Both the position numbers and the translations under genes were made by a program. The notes beneath the pieces are model-generated. The model was not told the DNA's origin, did no database searches, and saw nothing but the letters and a program-made list of their open reading frames with translations. From Gari tellinella (lineage: Eukaryota > Mollusca > Bivalvia > Cardiida > Psammobiidae), in the NCBI GenBank assembly GCA_922989275.2, contig OV277866.1, positions 35,667,246-35,731,245 of the forward strand: 64,000 nucleotides of DNA, read 5' to 3'. Positions 1 to 9,761 of this stretch are shown piece after piece (positions within the stretch are counted from its first letter, which is position 1; every line of letters starts with the position of its first letter).

Positions 1-48
1 AATTCTCCTATAGGAGACCTCTGATCCGGGTGTTCACTGTTTGCTAAT
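1..48. repeat. Family C hairpin remnant cut by window edge
   Basis: The right arm of a family C core is visible (GGAGACCTCTGATC, then TTCACTGTTTG). The left part lies outside the window. Confidence 0.5.
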
Positions 49-210
49 TTAGAACGGTATTTATTAAATTATCCAGAATTCAAAGTAGACTGTAAACCCC
101 AATCGTTGGTAAGATAGATTATCGACAAGGAACCTAATAACCCACAAGAGTTACTTAGTGTTCAAGAAGTTAAATATTTACTCATCAACATTCCTTTAAA
201 TGAGCTTCAG
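49..210. other. Unannotated A+T-rich stretch
   Basis: I see no gene or recognisable repeat here. Confidence 0.4.
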
Positions 211-229
211 TACAGTGGAGAAGACGTTA
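211..229. repeat. Orphan family A terminus
   Basis: A 19-bp piece, TACAGTGGAGAAGACGTTA, is followed at once by a complete A copy. The younger copy appears to have inserted at the TA inside the terminal repeat of an older one, whose remainder I do not find on the right. Confidence 0.6.
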
Positions 230-478
230 TACAGTGGAGAATCTGTTATTCTTTCCCAATAAACGCGTTTACGCTAAAACTATTATTTGCAGTGCAAACA
301 GTTTGGAGCCAGATCAGACGCCGGGTAACCCGGCGTCGGATCAGGCTCCAAACTTTTTGCCACCAAGATAAACAAGAATTATCAGAATTGTCAAAAGTTG
401 TTCTTTTCTACGTTTTAGTGTTTTGCGTTTGCGTACGTTTGCGTTTAAACGGGAAAGAATAACAGATTCTCCACTGTA
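230..478 (-). mobile_element. Family A MITE, full length
   Basis: Reference copy. Terminal inverted repeats of about 25 bp (TACAGTGGAGAATCTGTTAT on the left and its complement on the right) flank two unequal arms and a central near-perfect hairpin of about 66 bp at 297-358. Left arm: AATAAACGCGTTTACGC. Right arm: GCGTTTGCGTACGTTTGCG. TA at both outer edges fits a Tc1/mariner/pogo-type non-autonomous element. Superfamily is inferred from ends only; no transposase is present. Confidence 0.85.
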
Positions 479-514
479 GTTTCCTAAGGAATGTGTTTAT
501 TCCAACATACAAAT

Positions 515-759
515 GTTAACTCTTTCCTCCCTGAAACTTCAAATGGGCAATCCAAGTTAAGTATAGTCCATTTCTGACTTTTAAGGGTTGTTTTTGTCCA
601 TGTTTTGCATTATGACAAACAGTGAAGACCCAGATCATAGGGCTCCATAAGGAGCCCTCTGATCTGGGTATTCACTGTTTGCATAAGACAAGTGCACTTT
701 TCACATGTATACTGTTTGAAAAGGACGCCTAAATGCGGGACTAGGGTTCAAAGGGTTAA
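515..759 (-). mobile_element. Family C element bounded by TTAA
   Basis: TTAACTCTTTCCTCCCTGAA on the left and CAAAGGGTTAA on the right enclose a hairpin at 623-682 (CAAACAGTGAAGACCC arms, GGGCTCC/GGAGCCC turn). A TTAA target and CCC-type ends resemble piggyBac-group MITEs. Confidence 0.75.
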
Positions 760-825
760 TAAATGTAACAATAAACATTGTTAACAATTTGGAGCTACGC
801 GTCTGAAACCTGATTGCCTCCCATA

Positions 826-1075
826 TACAGTGGAGACTCTGTTATTCTTTCCCGTTTAAACGCAAACGTACGCAAACGCAAAACGCTAAAACGTAGAAAA
901 GAACAACTTTTGGACAATTCTGATATTTCATGTTGATCTTGGTGGCACACAGTTTGGAGCCTGATCAGACGCCGGGTTACCCGGCGTCTGATCTGGCTCC
1001 AAACTGTTTGCACTGCAAATAATAGTTTTAGCGTAAACGCGTTTATTGGGAAAGAATAACACATTCTCCACTGTA
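826..1075 (+). mobile_element. Family A MITE, full length
   Basis: Both termini and the CCGGGTTACCCGG hairpin centre are intact. A reading frame of about 80 codons crosses it but is not a gene. Confidence 0.85.
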
Positions 1076-1080
1076 CTTGA

Positions 1081-1240
1081 GCCGTGCAGTGACAAAACCT
1101 GCCTAATTTTGTTGTAACATCGTCCAAACCGAGCACTGTTGTCATCATCCCAGGCTCTGTATCTGAGTTTGTTCTACACTATCAAATACCGTACATAATA
1201 GAGCTACATGCTTTAGATGCGTGTGGTGTGTCAATAGGTG
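1081..1240. repeat. Family H-related fragment
   Basis: Shares CCCAGGCTCTGTATCTGAG and TACCGTACATAATA with 23580-23660, and the leading half with 49587-49690. The central hairpin is lost. Confidence 0.45.
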
Positions 1241-1496
1241 TGGCTCATTTATATTTGCGTATAGTTTCCATATCAAATGTGAACGAATTCCCCCGCTGTA
1301 TAACACGGCTTGATTGAAATGCTGGAGGCTTCCTCAGGAACTTACTAGTGTATTTTGTAATACAAAAAACCTTTAACTATCTTAACCTTTGGCGCACTAA
1401 GGTAACAATTGTAGGAATTATAACAAACAGTTTAGTTTCAGATAAGACGGTAATTCTGGGGTAAAACTAATTGATACTCTGGTCGTATTTCATATA
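1241..1496. other. Intergenic, nothing recognised
   Basis: Low-complexity A+T-rich sequence without a supported feature. Confidence 0.4.
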
Positions 1497-1652
1497 AGAA
1501 ATTGCAGATTAATTGTCTCTAGAAAATTATTGCAGAAAACAAATATCGCAGACGACTATTACTAAGCGTGTTCAAGGTTTACATGAAAGTCCCATATCAT
1601 CCCATTAATTGGCCAATCAGTAAGGTTTAACTTGGTGCTAGACGTGTACATG
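1497..1652 (+). repeat. Diverged direct duplicate, unit 1
   Basis: Homologous over about 155 bp to 2170-2330. Shared words include GCAGATTAATT, AAAATTATTGCAGA and TTGGTCAATCA-like blocks. The two units flank a pair of A copies, so this looks like a local tandem duplication. Confidence 0.6.
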
Positions 1653-1883
1653 TACAGTGGAGAAGATGTAATTCTTTCCCGTTTAAATGCAAACAAAATG
1701 CAAAGCATTATAATGTAAAACATGACAACTTTTTTTTTTATTTCTTTATGTTTATTTGAATATGAAATGCACAGTTTGGAGACGGATCAGACGCCGGCGT
1801 CTGATCCGGCTCCAAATTGTTTGCATTGGAAATAAAAATTTAAGCTTAAACACGTTTATTGGGACATAAAAGCGTCCACCGTA
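1653..1883 (+). mobile_element. Family A MITE, degenerate
   Basis: Left end TACAGTGGAGAAGATG; right end decayed to GTCCACCGTA. The central turn lacks the GGGTAACCC spacer (GACGCCGGCGTC). Confidence 0.65.
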
Positions 1884-1917
1884 TCCTCTAGTCAATCTTG
1901 CTTAAACTACTATATTG

Positions 1918-2168
1918 TACTGTGGATAATCTGTTATTCTTTCCCGTTTAAACGCAAACGAAACGCAAACGCAAAGCACTAAAACGTAGAAAAGTACAAC
2001 TTTTGGACAAATCTGATAATTCATATCTATCCTGGTGGCAAACAGTTTGGAGCCTGATCAGACGCCGGGTTGCCCGGCGTCTGATCTGGCTCCAAACTGT
2101 TTGTAATTGAAATAAAAGTTATAGCGTAAACGCGTTTATTGGGAAAGAATAACGTTTTCTCCACTGTA
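1918..2168 (+). mobile_element. Family A MITE, near full length
   Basis: Left end TACTGTGGATAATCTG has two changes. Arms, hairpin and right end are intact. Confidence 0.8.
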
Positions 2169-2169
2169 T

Positions 2170-2330
2170 ATACGAAAAATGCAGATTAATTATCTCCGAA
2201 AATTATTGCAGAGGAGAGACGGTGCAGACGGCAATTACGTAGCGTGTAATGGTTAATTGGACATTCCCATATTCCCCCACTAATTGGTCAATCAATAAAG
2301 GTGAACGTGGTGCCAGACATGGACATCTGA
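2170..2330 (+). repeat. Diverged direct duplicate, unit 2
   Basis: Second unit of the duplication described for 1497-1652. Confidence 0.6.
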
Positions 2331-2419
2331 ATTTATCTTACCTCCTACTAGATTCTAGACATCCCATTGGTCAAGTGATGTCACGAGAAGAGCTTATAAA
2401 AACCATATTGAGTCAGTAA

Positions 2420-2720
2420 GATGCCTCAAAGTCATACGAGGTATTTACAAGAGTTATATATTCCCTTGCTTGAAGCCATATGGATTTCGCCAACTTATGA
2501 AAATAAAGTCTTGGGGAAATCTTGTAAAAGGTATTTTAGATAGGCTTGGTCTTGGGAACATGTGGAACGATTTTGATAATGTATCTTTAGCACTGAAACT
2601 ATTTAAGCAAAAAATTCATGATCAGTATATACAAACATGGAATACATCATAACATAAAACATCTAAACTTGACTCTTATAGAAAATTTAAAATGCAAATT
2701 TGTTATGAAAACTACTTAAA
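2420..2720 (+). pseudogene. 3' tail of a non-LTR reverse transcriptase ORF
   Basis: Reading the frame that contains 2470-2652 upstream and downstream gives a continuous RT-tail-like protein. It runs RCLKVIRGIYK..., KSWGNLVKGILDRLGLG, then LALKLFKQKIHDQYIQTW, an in-frame TAA at 2650-2652, and after it HKTSKLDSYRKFKMQ, ending in YENYL. Residue spacing resembles the C-terminal regions of reverse transcriptases in invertebrate retroelements. That similarity is recalled, not searched. The frame runs straight into a family A copy at 2721, so the coding tail is both stopped and interrupted. The short Met-less ORF is not a host gene. Clade is not assignable. Confidence 0.5.
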
Positions 2721-2970
2721 TACAGTGGAGAAGACGCTATTCTTTCCAAATAAACGCGTTTTCACTAAAACGTTTATTTCAATTGCAAACAGTTTGGAGC
2801 CAGATCAGACGCCGGGTAACCCGGCGTCTGATCAGGCTGCAAACTGTTTGTCACTCAGATCAAAATAAATTGTAAGAAATGTCTAAAAACTAACATTGTC
2901 TACGTTTCACTGATATGCGTTTGCGTTTCGTTTGCGTTAAACGGGATAGAATAACGTCTCCTCCACTGTA
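2721..2970 (-). mobile_element. Family A MITE, full length
   Basis: Inserted in, or at the end of, the RT remnant 2420-2720. Intact TACAGTGGAG and CTCCACTGTA ends. Confidence 0.85.
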
Positions 2971-3027
2971 TCCTTTCTGGATAGTGAAATGGCACGCGAA
3001 CAGTAAACTACGCTTCGTCCCATGTTA

Positions 3028-3058
3028 ATTTTTAATGGCACTGTATATTCCATATTAG
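3028..3058 (+). repeat. 31-bp direct repeat, left copy
   Basis: Identical to 3287-3317 (begins ATTTTTAATGGCACTGTATA). The two copies flank a truncated A element. Confidence 0.85.
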
Positions 3059-3286
3059 ATACGTTTAAACGCATACGAAACGCAAACGCAAAAACACTAA
3101 AACGTAGAAAAGGGCAATTTTTTGACAATTCTGACTTTACATTTTTATCTGAGAGGCAAACAGTTTGGAGCCTTATCAGACGCCGGGTTACCCGGCGTCT
3201 GATCTGGCTCCAAACTGTTTGTAATAGGGATAACAGTTTAAGCGTAAACGCGTTTATTGGGAAAGAATAACATATTCTCAAATGTC
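3059..3286 (+). mobile_element. Family A MITE with both termini lost
   Basis: The arms and hairpin are good, but the left terminal repeat is missing and the right one stops at ATTCTC. Exactly 31-bp direct repeats replace the ends. Confidence 0.75.
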
Positions 3287-3317
3287 ATTTTTAATGGCAC
3301 TGTATATTCCATATTAG
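3287..3317 (+). repeat. 31-bp direct repeat, right copy
   Basis: See 3028-3058. Confidence 0.85.
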
Positions 3318-3387
3318 GTACACTAAGCACGGCATATCTAATAGTATCCCCATGCAAGTGAGATTTGATTATCTCGTTCATTCCTGA

Positions 3388-3870
3388 AACATTCTATGAG
3401 CAGTGTCGGTTTCCAAATAAGTTCAGTCCATTTTGACAATTAAGGGTGTTGTTTACAATATATTTCAGTGGAGAAGACGTACATTTTGTTCCTTTTAAAC
3501 GTCAACGAAACGCGAACGAAATACACTAGAATGTAGCAAATGATATCGTTTTGAAAATTCTGTTTAATCACGTAATTAATTTGAGTGGCTAACAGTTTGG
3601 AGCCAGATCATATGCCAGGTCATCCGGCATCTGATCTGGTGCTACATGTACATTGTTTGCTTTGAGAATAACTAGTTTAGCATAAACGCGTTTATTGGGA
3701 AAGAATAACGTCTTCTTCACTGATTCAAAGTGACAAGAAGTGTAGATCAGTTTAAGAGGAAGCCCTCTGATCTGGATCTACAGTGTTGCTGTACAGAAAA
3801 TGTACACTCTATACAGGTACACTGCTGTAAACGACGAGTACATGTATACCCGTCGTAATAGGGTTGGATG
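3388..3870 (-). mobile_element. Family C element split by family A
   Basis: C left arm (CCTGAAAC..., AAGGGTGTTGTTTACAATAT) at 3388-3462 resumes at 3724 with the GTGTAGATC/GATCTACAGTGTT hairpin and ends GGGTTGGATGAGTTAAG. The A copy 3464-3723 sits inside. Confidence 0.55.
3464..3723 (+). mobile_element. Family A MITE, diverged, nested in C
   Basis: Ends TTCAGTGGAGAAGACG and CGTCTTCTTCACTGA. The central hairpin carries several mismatches. Confidence 0.7.
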
Positions 3871-4240
3871 AGTTAAGATACTTCACATTTCATCTGTAAA
3901 TGTAAATTGAAGTATGCACATCGTTGGCTTTTGCTTTCCTACAATTCTCATTTTAATCATTTTCTTAACACATGGAACACTAGCGACGAGTACACTCGTC
4001 CTTTAGAACATGTGTTCCTTTCAAGAGTGTCCGAGTCCTATTGCAAAATGACAAAAGTGTAGACAACACTGGACCAGAACTAGTAGTAAACTTGAGCTGT
4101 GCATTAAAGAGGCTCGCAACCGGATTTAGCACTAAAAATAGTAATTTGTAAATATATGTCAAATGCTTATATAAATGGGTAAGATTTAGTTTAGGATAAA
4201 AAATTCTGTTAAAAAATGCATTTCAAAAACAAAAAGAAGA
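3871..4240. other. Intergenic, nothing recognised
   Basis: A short 60-codon frame here has no recognisable motif. Confidence 0.4.
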
Positions 4241-4242
4241 AG

Positions 4243-4335
4243 CTCTGGTGAGATTCGAACCCGTGACCCTCCATGCGGAGACAAACATGAAAAATGAGGA
4301 AGCGCCTTTACCACCTCGGCTACCAGCGCTCTCTC
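4243..4335 (-). repeat. tRNA-like Pol III box sequence (pseudo-tRNA or SINE head)
   Basis: On the minus strand a TAGCCGAGGTGG A-box-like word is followed by GGGTTCGAATC (B box) and then a T-rich run. A 7-bp acceptor-like pairing GCGCTGG/CCAGAGC has one mismatch, and a GCC/GGC D-arm is possible. The anticodon and T stems do not pair well and the middle is too long. It is a Leu/Ser-like tRNA pseudogene or a SINE head rather than a working tRNA. Confidence 0.45.
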
Positions 4336-5100
4336 TATATATGGTAGCGAATTAACGTACTTCACTGGTAGCGATCGATACTACTTTATTCGGCTCGGGT
4401 TTATGTCTGAGCCCGTGTAGAGAAGCAACAACAACAAATATACCGTCAGCTAACGCTATAGAAAAACGATGGAAAATATCTAAAAAAAAAAAAACTAAGA
4501 TTCGGTGACGATTCTTGAGACTTTTTTTGGACTGATCATATTTTTTTAATGTCAGAAGCCAAATAATGCCACAAATTTGCTTTATTTGAGTTTTTTATTT
4601 TGACAAGTTCACCATCTGGTTTCGAGTCCCTTTAAGGGTTTCAGGGTTGACTGAGTTCAATACATGTAGAATAATCAACTCAATTGAGTGGGAAGCTAGA
4701 AGCTATTATACGAGGGTTTCTTGAGAAGACAGAATTAAAGCTTAGCGCTTTGTCCCTTGAACAATCACATGCACAATCCCAGTTAACAAATACACGTGGG
4801 CCCAATTAGGTATTATCATCAAATGTTTTGCTACAAAAACTCATATGGGTAATATAACAGATTTGCATTCGTACGAAGGCAACTTTGTTTTGGTAGCAAA
4901 ACATTTCCCATTATATACACTTACTTCGTAAGAATTAAAATCTATTATACATGTAATACCGATTTAAGATGTCGTAGCAAAACATTTTGATGATAATAAG
5001 TAGTTGGTCCCCGGTGTTAGAGTTGTTTCAACAGTTTAACGCAAATATATTTACAATGCAGACTTAAATAATAAAAAAAGGTTTTCCCTGCGAGACATAT
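4336..5100. other. Intergenic, nothing recognised
   Basis: A+T-rich sequence with a short A-run. No coding frame or named repeat seen. Confidence 0.4.
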
Positions 5101-5133
5101 GATCTTTGTTCACACTGTTTCCATATTTAGAGT

Positions 5134-5311
5134 TCACAGTATGCGGACTCCACTTACTTCCGGACGAGTAGGCATACAGTTTATGTATGCCTACCTTTAA
5201 GAGCTCTAAAATACTAGTATAATGTACCATGTCAATTTCACATATTGCGACTAGGAATACAGATACTGTATGCCTATTCGTCCGGAAGTAAGTGGAGTCC
5301 GCATACTGTGA
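5134..5311. repeat. Long imperfect hairpin (M)
   Basis: 5136-5195 (ACAGTATGCGGACTCCACTT ...) pairs with 5252-5310 over about 57 bp, with a 55-bp loop. The arms contain CTTCCGGACGA. No short terminal repeats are evident outside the arms. Confidence 0.7.
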
Positions 5312-5423
5312 AGTTTACTCTTAACATGTTCACTGTTTGTAAAAAGTGTAAGAACGCGTCACTGTGGTTCGATGGGTTAATTTTGATTTTACCCTTCCAT
5401 GATCAAATAATGCGTGCGATGTT

Positions 5424-5657
5424 TACAGTGGAGAAAACGTTATTCTTTCCCAATAAACGCGTTTACGCTAAAACTATTATTCGCATTGCAAACAGTTTGG
5501 AGCCAGATCAGACGCCGGGTAACCCGGCGTCTGATCAGGCTCCAAACTGTTTGCCACCAAGATAAATCTGAATTATCATAATTGTCCAAAAGTTTAGTGT
5601 TTTGCGTTTGCGTACGTTTGCGTTTAAACGGGAAAGAATAACAGATTCTCCACTGTA
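5424..5657 (-). mobile_element. Family A MITE, slightly shortened
   Basis: About 15 bp are missing from the right arm between TCCAAAAG and TTTAGTG. Termini intact. Confidence 0.82.
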
Positions 5658-5664
5658 CCCCCAT

Positions 5665-6115
5665 TCACAGCTTTATTGTCGTCTGCTTCATTATTGTTGT
5701 CTGCACGACACGCTACAAAGTTTTAGTTCAGGTTGTCTGACTACAAAATATCGATAAGAGTATCAAACAGTTTAGGTCCTGATCATACGCCGCGTTATGT
5801 GGCGTCTGATTAGGACCCAAACTGTTTGCAAACGTGCTTTAACCCTTTGAGCCCTAGTCCCGCATTTATGCGTCCTTTTCAAACAGTGTACATGTGAATA
5901 GTATACTTGTCCTGTGCAAACAGTGAAGACCCAGATCAGAGGGCTCCGTAAGGAGCCCTCTGATCAGGGTCTTCACTGTTTGTCATAATGCCAAGCATTG
6001 ACCAAAACAACCCATAAAAGTCAGAAATGGACTAGACTAAAATGGAAACTGGAATTGTCCATTTAAAGTTTCAGGGAGGAAAGAGTTAAGGCGTCATTGA
6101 GAGTGAAAGGGTTAA
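5665..6115 (-). mobile_element. Family B element carrying a nested C
   Basis: CGTCTGCTTCATTATTGTTG, the hairpin CAAACAGTTTAGGTCC ... GACCCAAACTGTTTG (5764-5831) and the closing GAGAGTGAAAGGGTTAA are interrupted by C at 5839-6089. Confidence 0.65.
5839..6089 (+). mobile_element. Family C element with TTAA on both sides
   Basis: TTAACCCTTTGAGCCCTAG on the left and AAAGAGTTAA on the right. The perfect hairpin at 5918-5981 has a GGGCTCCGTAAGGAGCCC turn. Removing it and one TTAA restores a normal B sequence (GTGCTTTAAGGCGTCATT), which identifies the TTAA target duplication. Confidence 0.85.
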
Positions 6116-6154
6116 ACATGACAGGGTCATGAGTTTTTAAGGCACACTACATGT

Positions 6155-6363
6155 ATACAGTTAAACTTCCCTATAACCACAGCTGAAACAAAGACTAATT
6201 GATTGTATAAAAGGCAGATGACAGCTTTAAAGCAACGTGACAGTAAATGAGAATGGTCCTTTAAGGAGCTTTCTGTTTTGCTGTCACCTTACTTTGAGAA
6301 GTAACCTGTCGTAAACATCTAACCAGATTGATTTTATTTTTAGGTCGTAATAGGGAGGTATTG
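6155..6363 (+). mobile_element. Family F element, degenerate
   Basis: TATACAGTTAAACTTCC on the left and GGTCGTAATAGGGAGG on the right. Internal hairpin TTTAAAGCAACGTGACAG ... CTGTCACCTTACTTTGAG. Confidence 0.6.
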
Positions 6364-6850
6364 TTTTTAAAGCGTTAGTATTGTAAGGTGGTTTATACTC
6401 TGCACGCTAAGTGTGTGTTTTAACTGTTTGTAATAAAAATTACACACAGTTTGGATTCAGATGAGATGTGAGGTAACATCTCCTCTTGACTCAACTGATT
6501 GGTTCTCTTAATATTTATCAACTAAACAAATTAATAACTTTAACATGACAAAAGTTTTGATAACTACATATCATTTTATATATAGCAAATACAAACATAT
6601 TGCATGCTAAAGATAATGAGTATTAGTAACATAACATTATTCATTTGCGGTTGAAGACGCCTAACGAGACCGGACCAATGTCGGTCAATATCGGTACTCT
6701 ACGGAGAGCGATCGGCTATTCTCGTTAAATGTCGATCCGTGTCCAACCATGTTTTAGCATATTTCGGAACGGACCGAAAATTGACGGGAATGGCCGAACG
6801 CTGTTCTTAGACCATCGATTTTTCTCCGATCTCATAAGGGGTCCCTAACC
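6364..6850. other. Mostly unannotated; eroded B-type hairpin inside
   Basis: 6425-6490 retains AACTGTTTGTAATAA and CAGTTTGGATTCAGATGAGA. The remaining sequence, including a CG-richer part at 6650-6840, is unrecognised. Confidence 0.35.
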
Positions 6851-7075
6851 ATAACCTTTGCATACTGGGTATTTTTTTTCATCTGCAACATTTGTCGTCT
6901 GCTAATGTTCTAAAATTAGCATTTTCAAAATTTCTTTAAAATTCAGGGTCAGAATGGCAAACAGTTTGGATCCTGATGAGACGCCGCGCTACGCGGCGTC
7001 TCATCTGGATCCAAACTGTTTGTAAAGTTAATCACTGTGGTGGATAATTCCGCCGCTAGCATGCAAAGAGTTAAC
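6850..7075 (-). mobile_element. Family B element
   Basis: Hairpin at 6959-7022 (CAAACAGTTTGGATCC arms, GCGCTACGCGGCG turn). The right end is AAAGAGTTAA. It lies just past the stop codon of the sulfotransferase and so probably forms part of its 3' UTR or downstream region. Confidence 0.65.
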
Positions 7076-7090
7076 AATAGTTTCCATGCT

Positions 7091-8179
7091 TCAACTCCAC
7101 GGAAATGACATGCCAACCAAATTAAAAAAGTTTTCGTTATGAACTTTAAACCACGTCTTTAACTTTTCCACGATGCTTTCTGTAATATTAGCATTATACT
7201 TTGACCTCCCTCTTGTGTTGTCATAGCAAATACCACTTTGTGTCTGATCTGTCGGTTTTATGCAATAGATATTTCTGTGAGTATTATATATGAAATCATC
7301 TTGATGAATCACATGTGTCACACCTAAATGATCTTCAACCCTCTTCATCACACTGAGTGGGTCTCGTCTGAAATCATCAGCATCGATAATAAGCATCTGG
7401 CTTCTATTAAAGTATTGAAGATATCGTGTTATTGGCACGTCATATACAGAATGACGGAGTACATAACAATTTCTATTAACCTCCTTTGTCCACGGGTCAA
7501 TAGCGCAGTTATAGAATTGACCTCCATACTGATTCTTTGCAACGGAGAAATCAAACGTGAATTCGGAAATAGCTCTTTCAAGAGGGTGTCTAACGATAAG
7601 TATCAGTTTCATTGAGCTGTTCATATCATGAATTCTCCGAGGTGTCTGTTCACTATGAAAGTAACTGGGACTCTTTTCAATAGTAATCTGACCTTGAAGG
7701 CTTTTAGGCATTTCCTCCCTGTACCAGGCAAGGCCTTTATCTACGTTCTTGTCGAAATAGGCTAGTTCATACTCAGGTTCTCGGCGAATAACAATCTGAG
7801 GATGCATCGAAAGAAAGTCGATGAGTGCGCGGGTGCCACTTTTATACGTTCCTATAAGCAAACACCCTGGGAGCCGTTTAGTGAAAGCACTTGCCGAAAT
7901 ATTGACAATGCCCCTTTTTAATTCGAACTGACATATCTTTCTTAGCGAATCCCTTTCAGCATAACTTCTGCACTTTTCTTTACGAATGGCTTGTATCGCA
8001 TCGAACAATAAGTCATTTGAATATTTAAAATCCACGTTCGATGTGCTAGCGGCTATAGAATGAATAGTATTATTCTGTTGTGTATAGAATAATAACTTAA
8101 TGAGCTGAATACACATGTAGAAGACTATAAATGCTATAACTAAAGCAACTGGCTTCAGCCGCAGAATGCCCGTCGGCAT
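7091..8179 (-). CDS. Heparan sulfate 3-O-sulfotransferase-like enzyme
   Basis: Predicted type II Golgi membrane enzyme that would move sulfate from PAPS to the 3-OH of glucosamine units in heparan sulfate. Start chosen at ATG 8177-8179, giving 362 aa. It leaves a short basic tail (MPTGILRLK), then a membrane segment at about residues 10-31, and matches the 364-aa paralogue. In-frame ATGs at 8206 and 8200 are possible; the frame runs open to 8356, but that part is family A sequence. Seen: 5'-PSB loop GTYKSGTRAL (K113); ELAYFD with E138 aligned to the catalytic Glu of human HS3ST1 and D143; EKSPSYF (E168, K169); 3'-PSB IVRHPLERAISEF (R197, S205); a Cys pair C306/C318; closing FFNLVGMSFPW as in HS3ST1. 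No introns. Exact substrate position is inferred from family resemblance. Confidence 0.88.
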   Translation of the reverse strand: MPTGILRLKPVALVIAFIVFYMCIQLIKLLFYTQQNNTIHSIAASTSNVDFKYSNDLLFDAIQAIRKEKCRSYAERDSLRKICQFELKRGIVNISASAFTKRLPGCLLIGTYKSGTRALIDFLSMHPQIVIRREPEYELAYFDKNVDKGLAWYREEMPKSLQGQITIEKSPSYFHSEQTPRRIHDMNSSMKLILIVRHPLERAISEFTFDFSVAKNQYGGQFYNCAIDPWTKEVNRNCYVLRHSVYDVPITRYLQYFNRSQMLIIDADDFRRDPLSVMKRVEDHLGVTHVIHQDDFIYNTHRNIYCIKPTDQTQSGICYDNTRGRSKYNANITESIVEKLKTWFKVHNENFFNLVGMSFPWS

Positions 8180-8326
8180 GTTGGCACTGTCGAGATACAT
8201 GAACATGTCTATAATCCGAACTGAACAAAATATGTAGGCATATGTGTAACAGAGGTCCCATTCATGTTGCAATAACACAGATGTAAAGTCGATCCCACTT
8301 GTCAGCGTAATACTATACGGAACAGT

Positions 8327-8575
8327 TACAGTGGAGTAGACGTTATTATTTCCCAATAAACGCGTTTACACTAAAACGTTTATTTCAATTGCAAACAGTT
8401 TGAAGCCAGATCAGACGCCGGGTAACCCGGCGTCTGATCAGGCTCCAAACTGTTTGCCACTCAGATCAAAATAAATTGTAAGAAATGGCTAAAAACTACG
8501 TTTCACTCATATGCGTTTTGCGTTTCGTTTGCGTTTAAACGGGAGAAAAATAAATCTAACGTCATCTCCACTGTA
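8327..8575 (-). mobile_element. Family A MITE upstream of the sulfotransferase
   Basis: Near-intact copy about 150 bp upstream of the chosen start. Its left terminus supplies an upstream in-frame start-like codon (8356) that artificially extends the reading frame. Confidence 0.82.
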
Positions 8576-9169
8576 CACTTGTGTTGAAAGTCTATCCAAT
8601 ATAGAGTGTACACTTACACACATGTATCTAAAATCCAGGTGATCGAATATTTGTATTACAAGTTAAAGCAATGCAGTGAACATTAAATTGTGCAGTATTT
8701 CTGTCATGCACTACCGACGTTTCAACGTGTCTTAAAGAAAGTGTATCATACATTTGCGTTTGAACAATGTCCTTTTGAATAAAGTTTAACTGTACACGTA
8801 TATATGTCGTTTCATGTCTAGCTGTACGCTTATATTTATCTATATCTACCTGCTTTGGTGTAAACCGGCGGGCAGTAAATACTAAATGACAGTTGGTCGT
8901 TAATACACGCCAGTGTTACTGTATGTTAATACTATGCTTAATGTTATTGTGAAGTAGAAATTTAATCGGATAAAATCGTGATAAAAGATAATGATTTCCC
9001 ATGTGTTTTTTTTATCTTCAGGTAAATGTCGATGGTTGATAACAATCACGAAATCGGACAGATCTTTTACCAACATTAGATTACTATATACATGTAGCAG
9101 CATTTGACATATTAAATGTCGTTAGCTTAACAAAAACTATGCTCGCCCCCTTGGTCGGCATATCGTCTG
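8576..9169. other. Intergenic / possible promoter region, nothing recognised
   Basis: Upstream of the sulfotransferase and its A copy. No TATA or other element could be assigned with confidence. Confidence 0.35.
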
Positions 9170-9236
9170 ATATTATTATTAGTTTTATTATTGTCATTAT
9201 TATTTTTATTATTATAATTATTATTATTATTATAAA
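9170..9236. repeat. ATT microsatellite
   Basis: Imperfect ATT/TTA trinucleotide run. Confidence 0.85.
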
Positions 9237-9344
9237 CAGCATCATCATAACTATTGTTTGATTATCATTACAATTAGATTATACAATGTTATCGATAGAG
9301 TATAATTATAGAAATACATGTAGTATTAATTTAGATGATGTTTT

Positions 9345-9682
9345 ATTGTTGTTGCAGTAGAAGTAGAAGTAGTAGCAGTAGTAGTAGTAGAAGAATAAAT
9401 AGTTGAAGAGAGATACATTGTATCAATAGTAAAAGAATATACATGTATAATAGAAGCAGCAATAGTGTTTGTAGAAGACGGAGTATTAAAATAATAGTAA
9501 CAGAAGCAGGCATTGTGGCAGTAGAAGTAGTAGTAGTAGCAGCAGTTGCACTAGTAGGTGTTGTAACAGCAGTATCAGACGTTTAAGTAGTAATATAATA
9601 AGTAGTAGTAGTTGTAGTAGTAGTAGTAGTAGTAGTATACATGTTAGTAGTAGTAGAAGTAGTAGTAGTAGTAGCAGTAGTT

Positions 9683-9761
<79 letters not shown>

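Noticed and set aside
230..478. Integron attC-like sites
   Set aside because: The hairpins look superficially similar, but there is no cassette ORF layout, no integrase and no attC consensus; they sit inside TIR elements.
4243..4335. Functional tRNA gene
   Set aside because: A and B boxes exist, but the anticodon and T stems do not form and the spacing is wrong.
7328..7615. Plus-strand frame inside the sulfotransferase
   Set aside because: Shadow of the real minus-strand gene; likewise 34374-34559 and 12001-12240 inside other coding regions.
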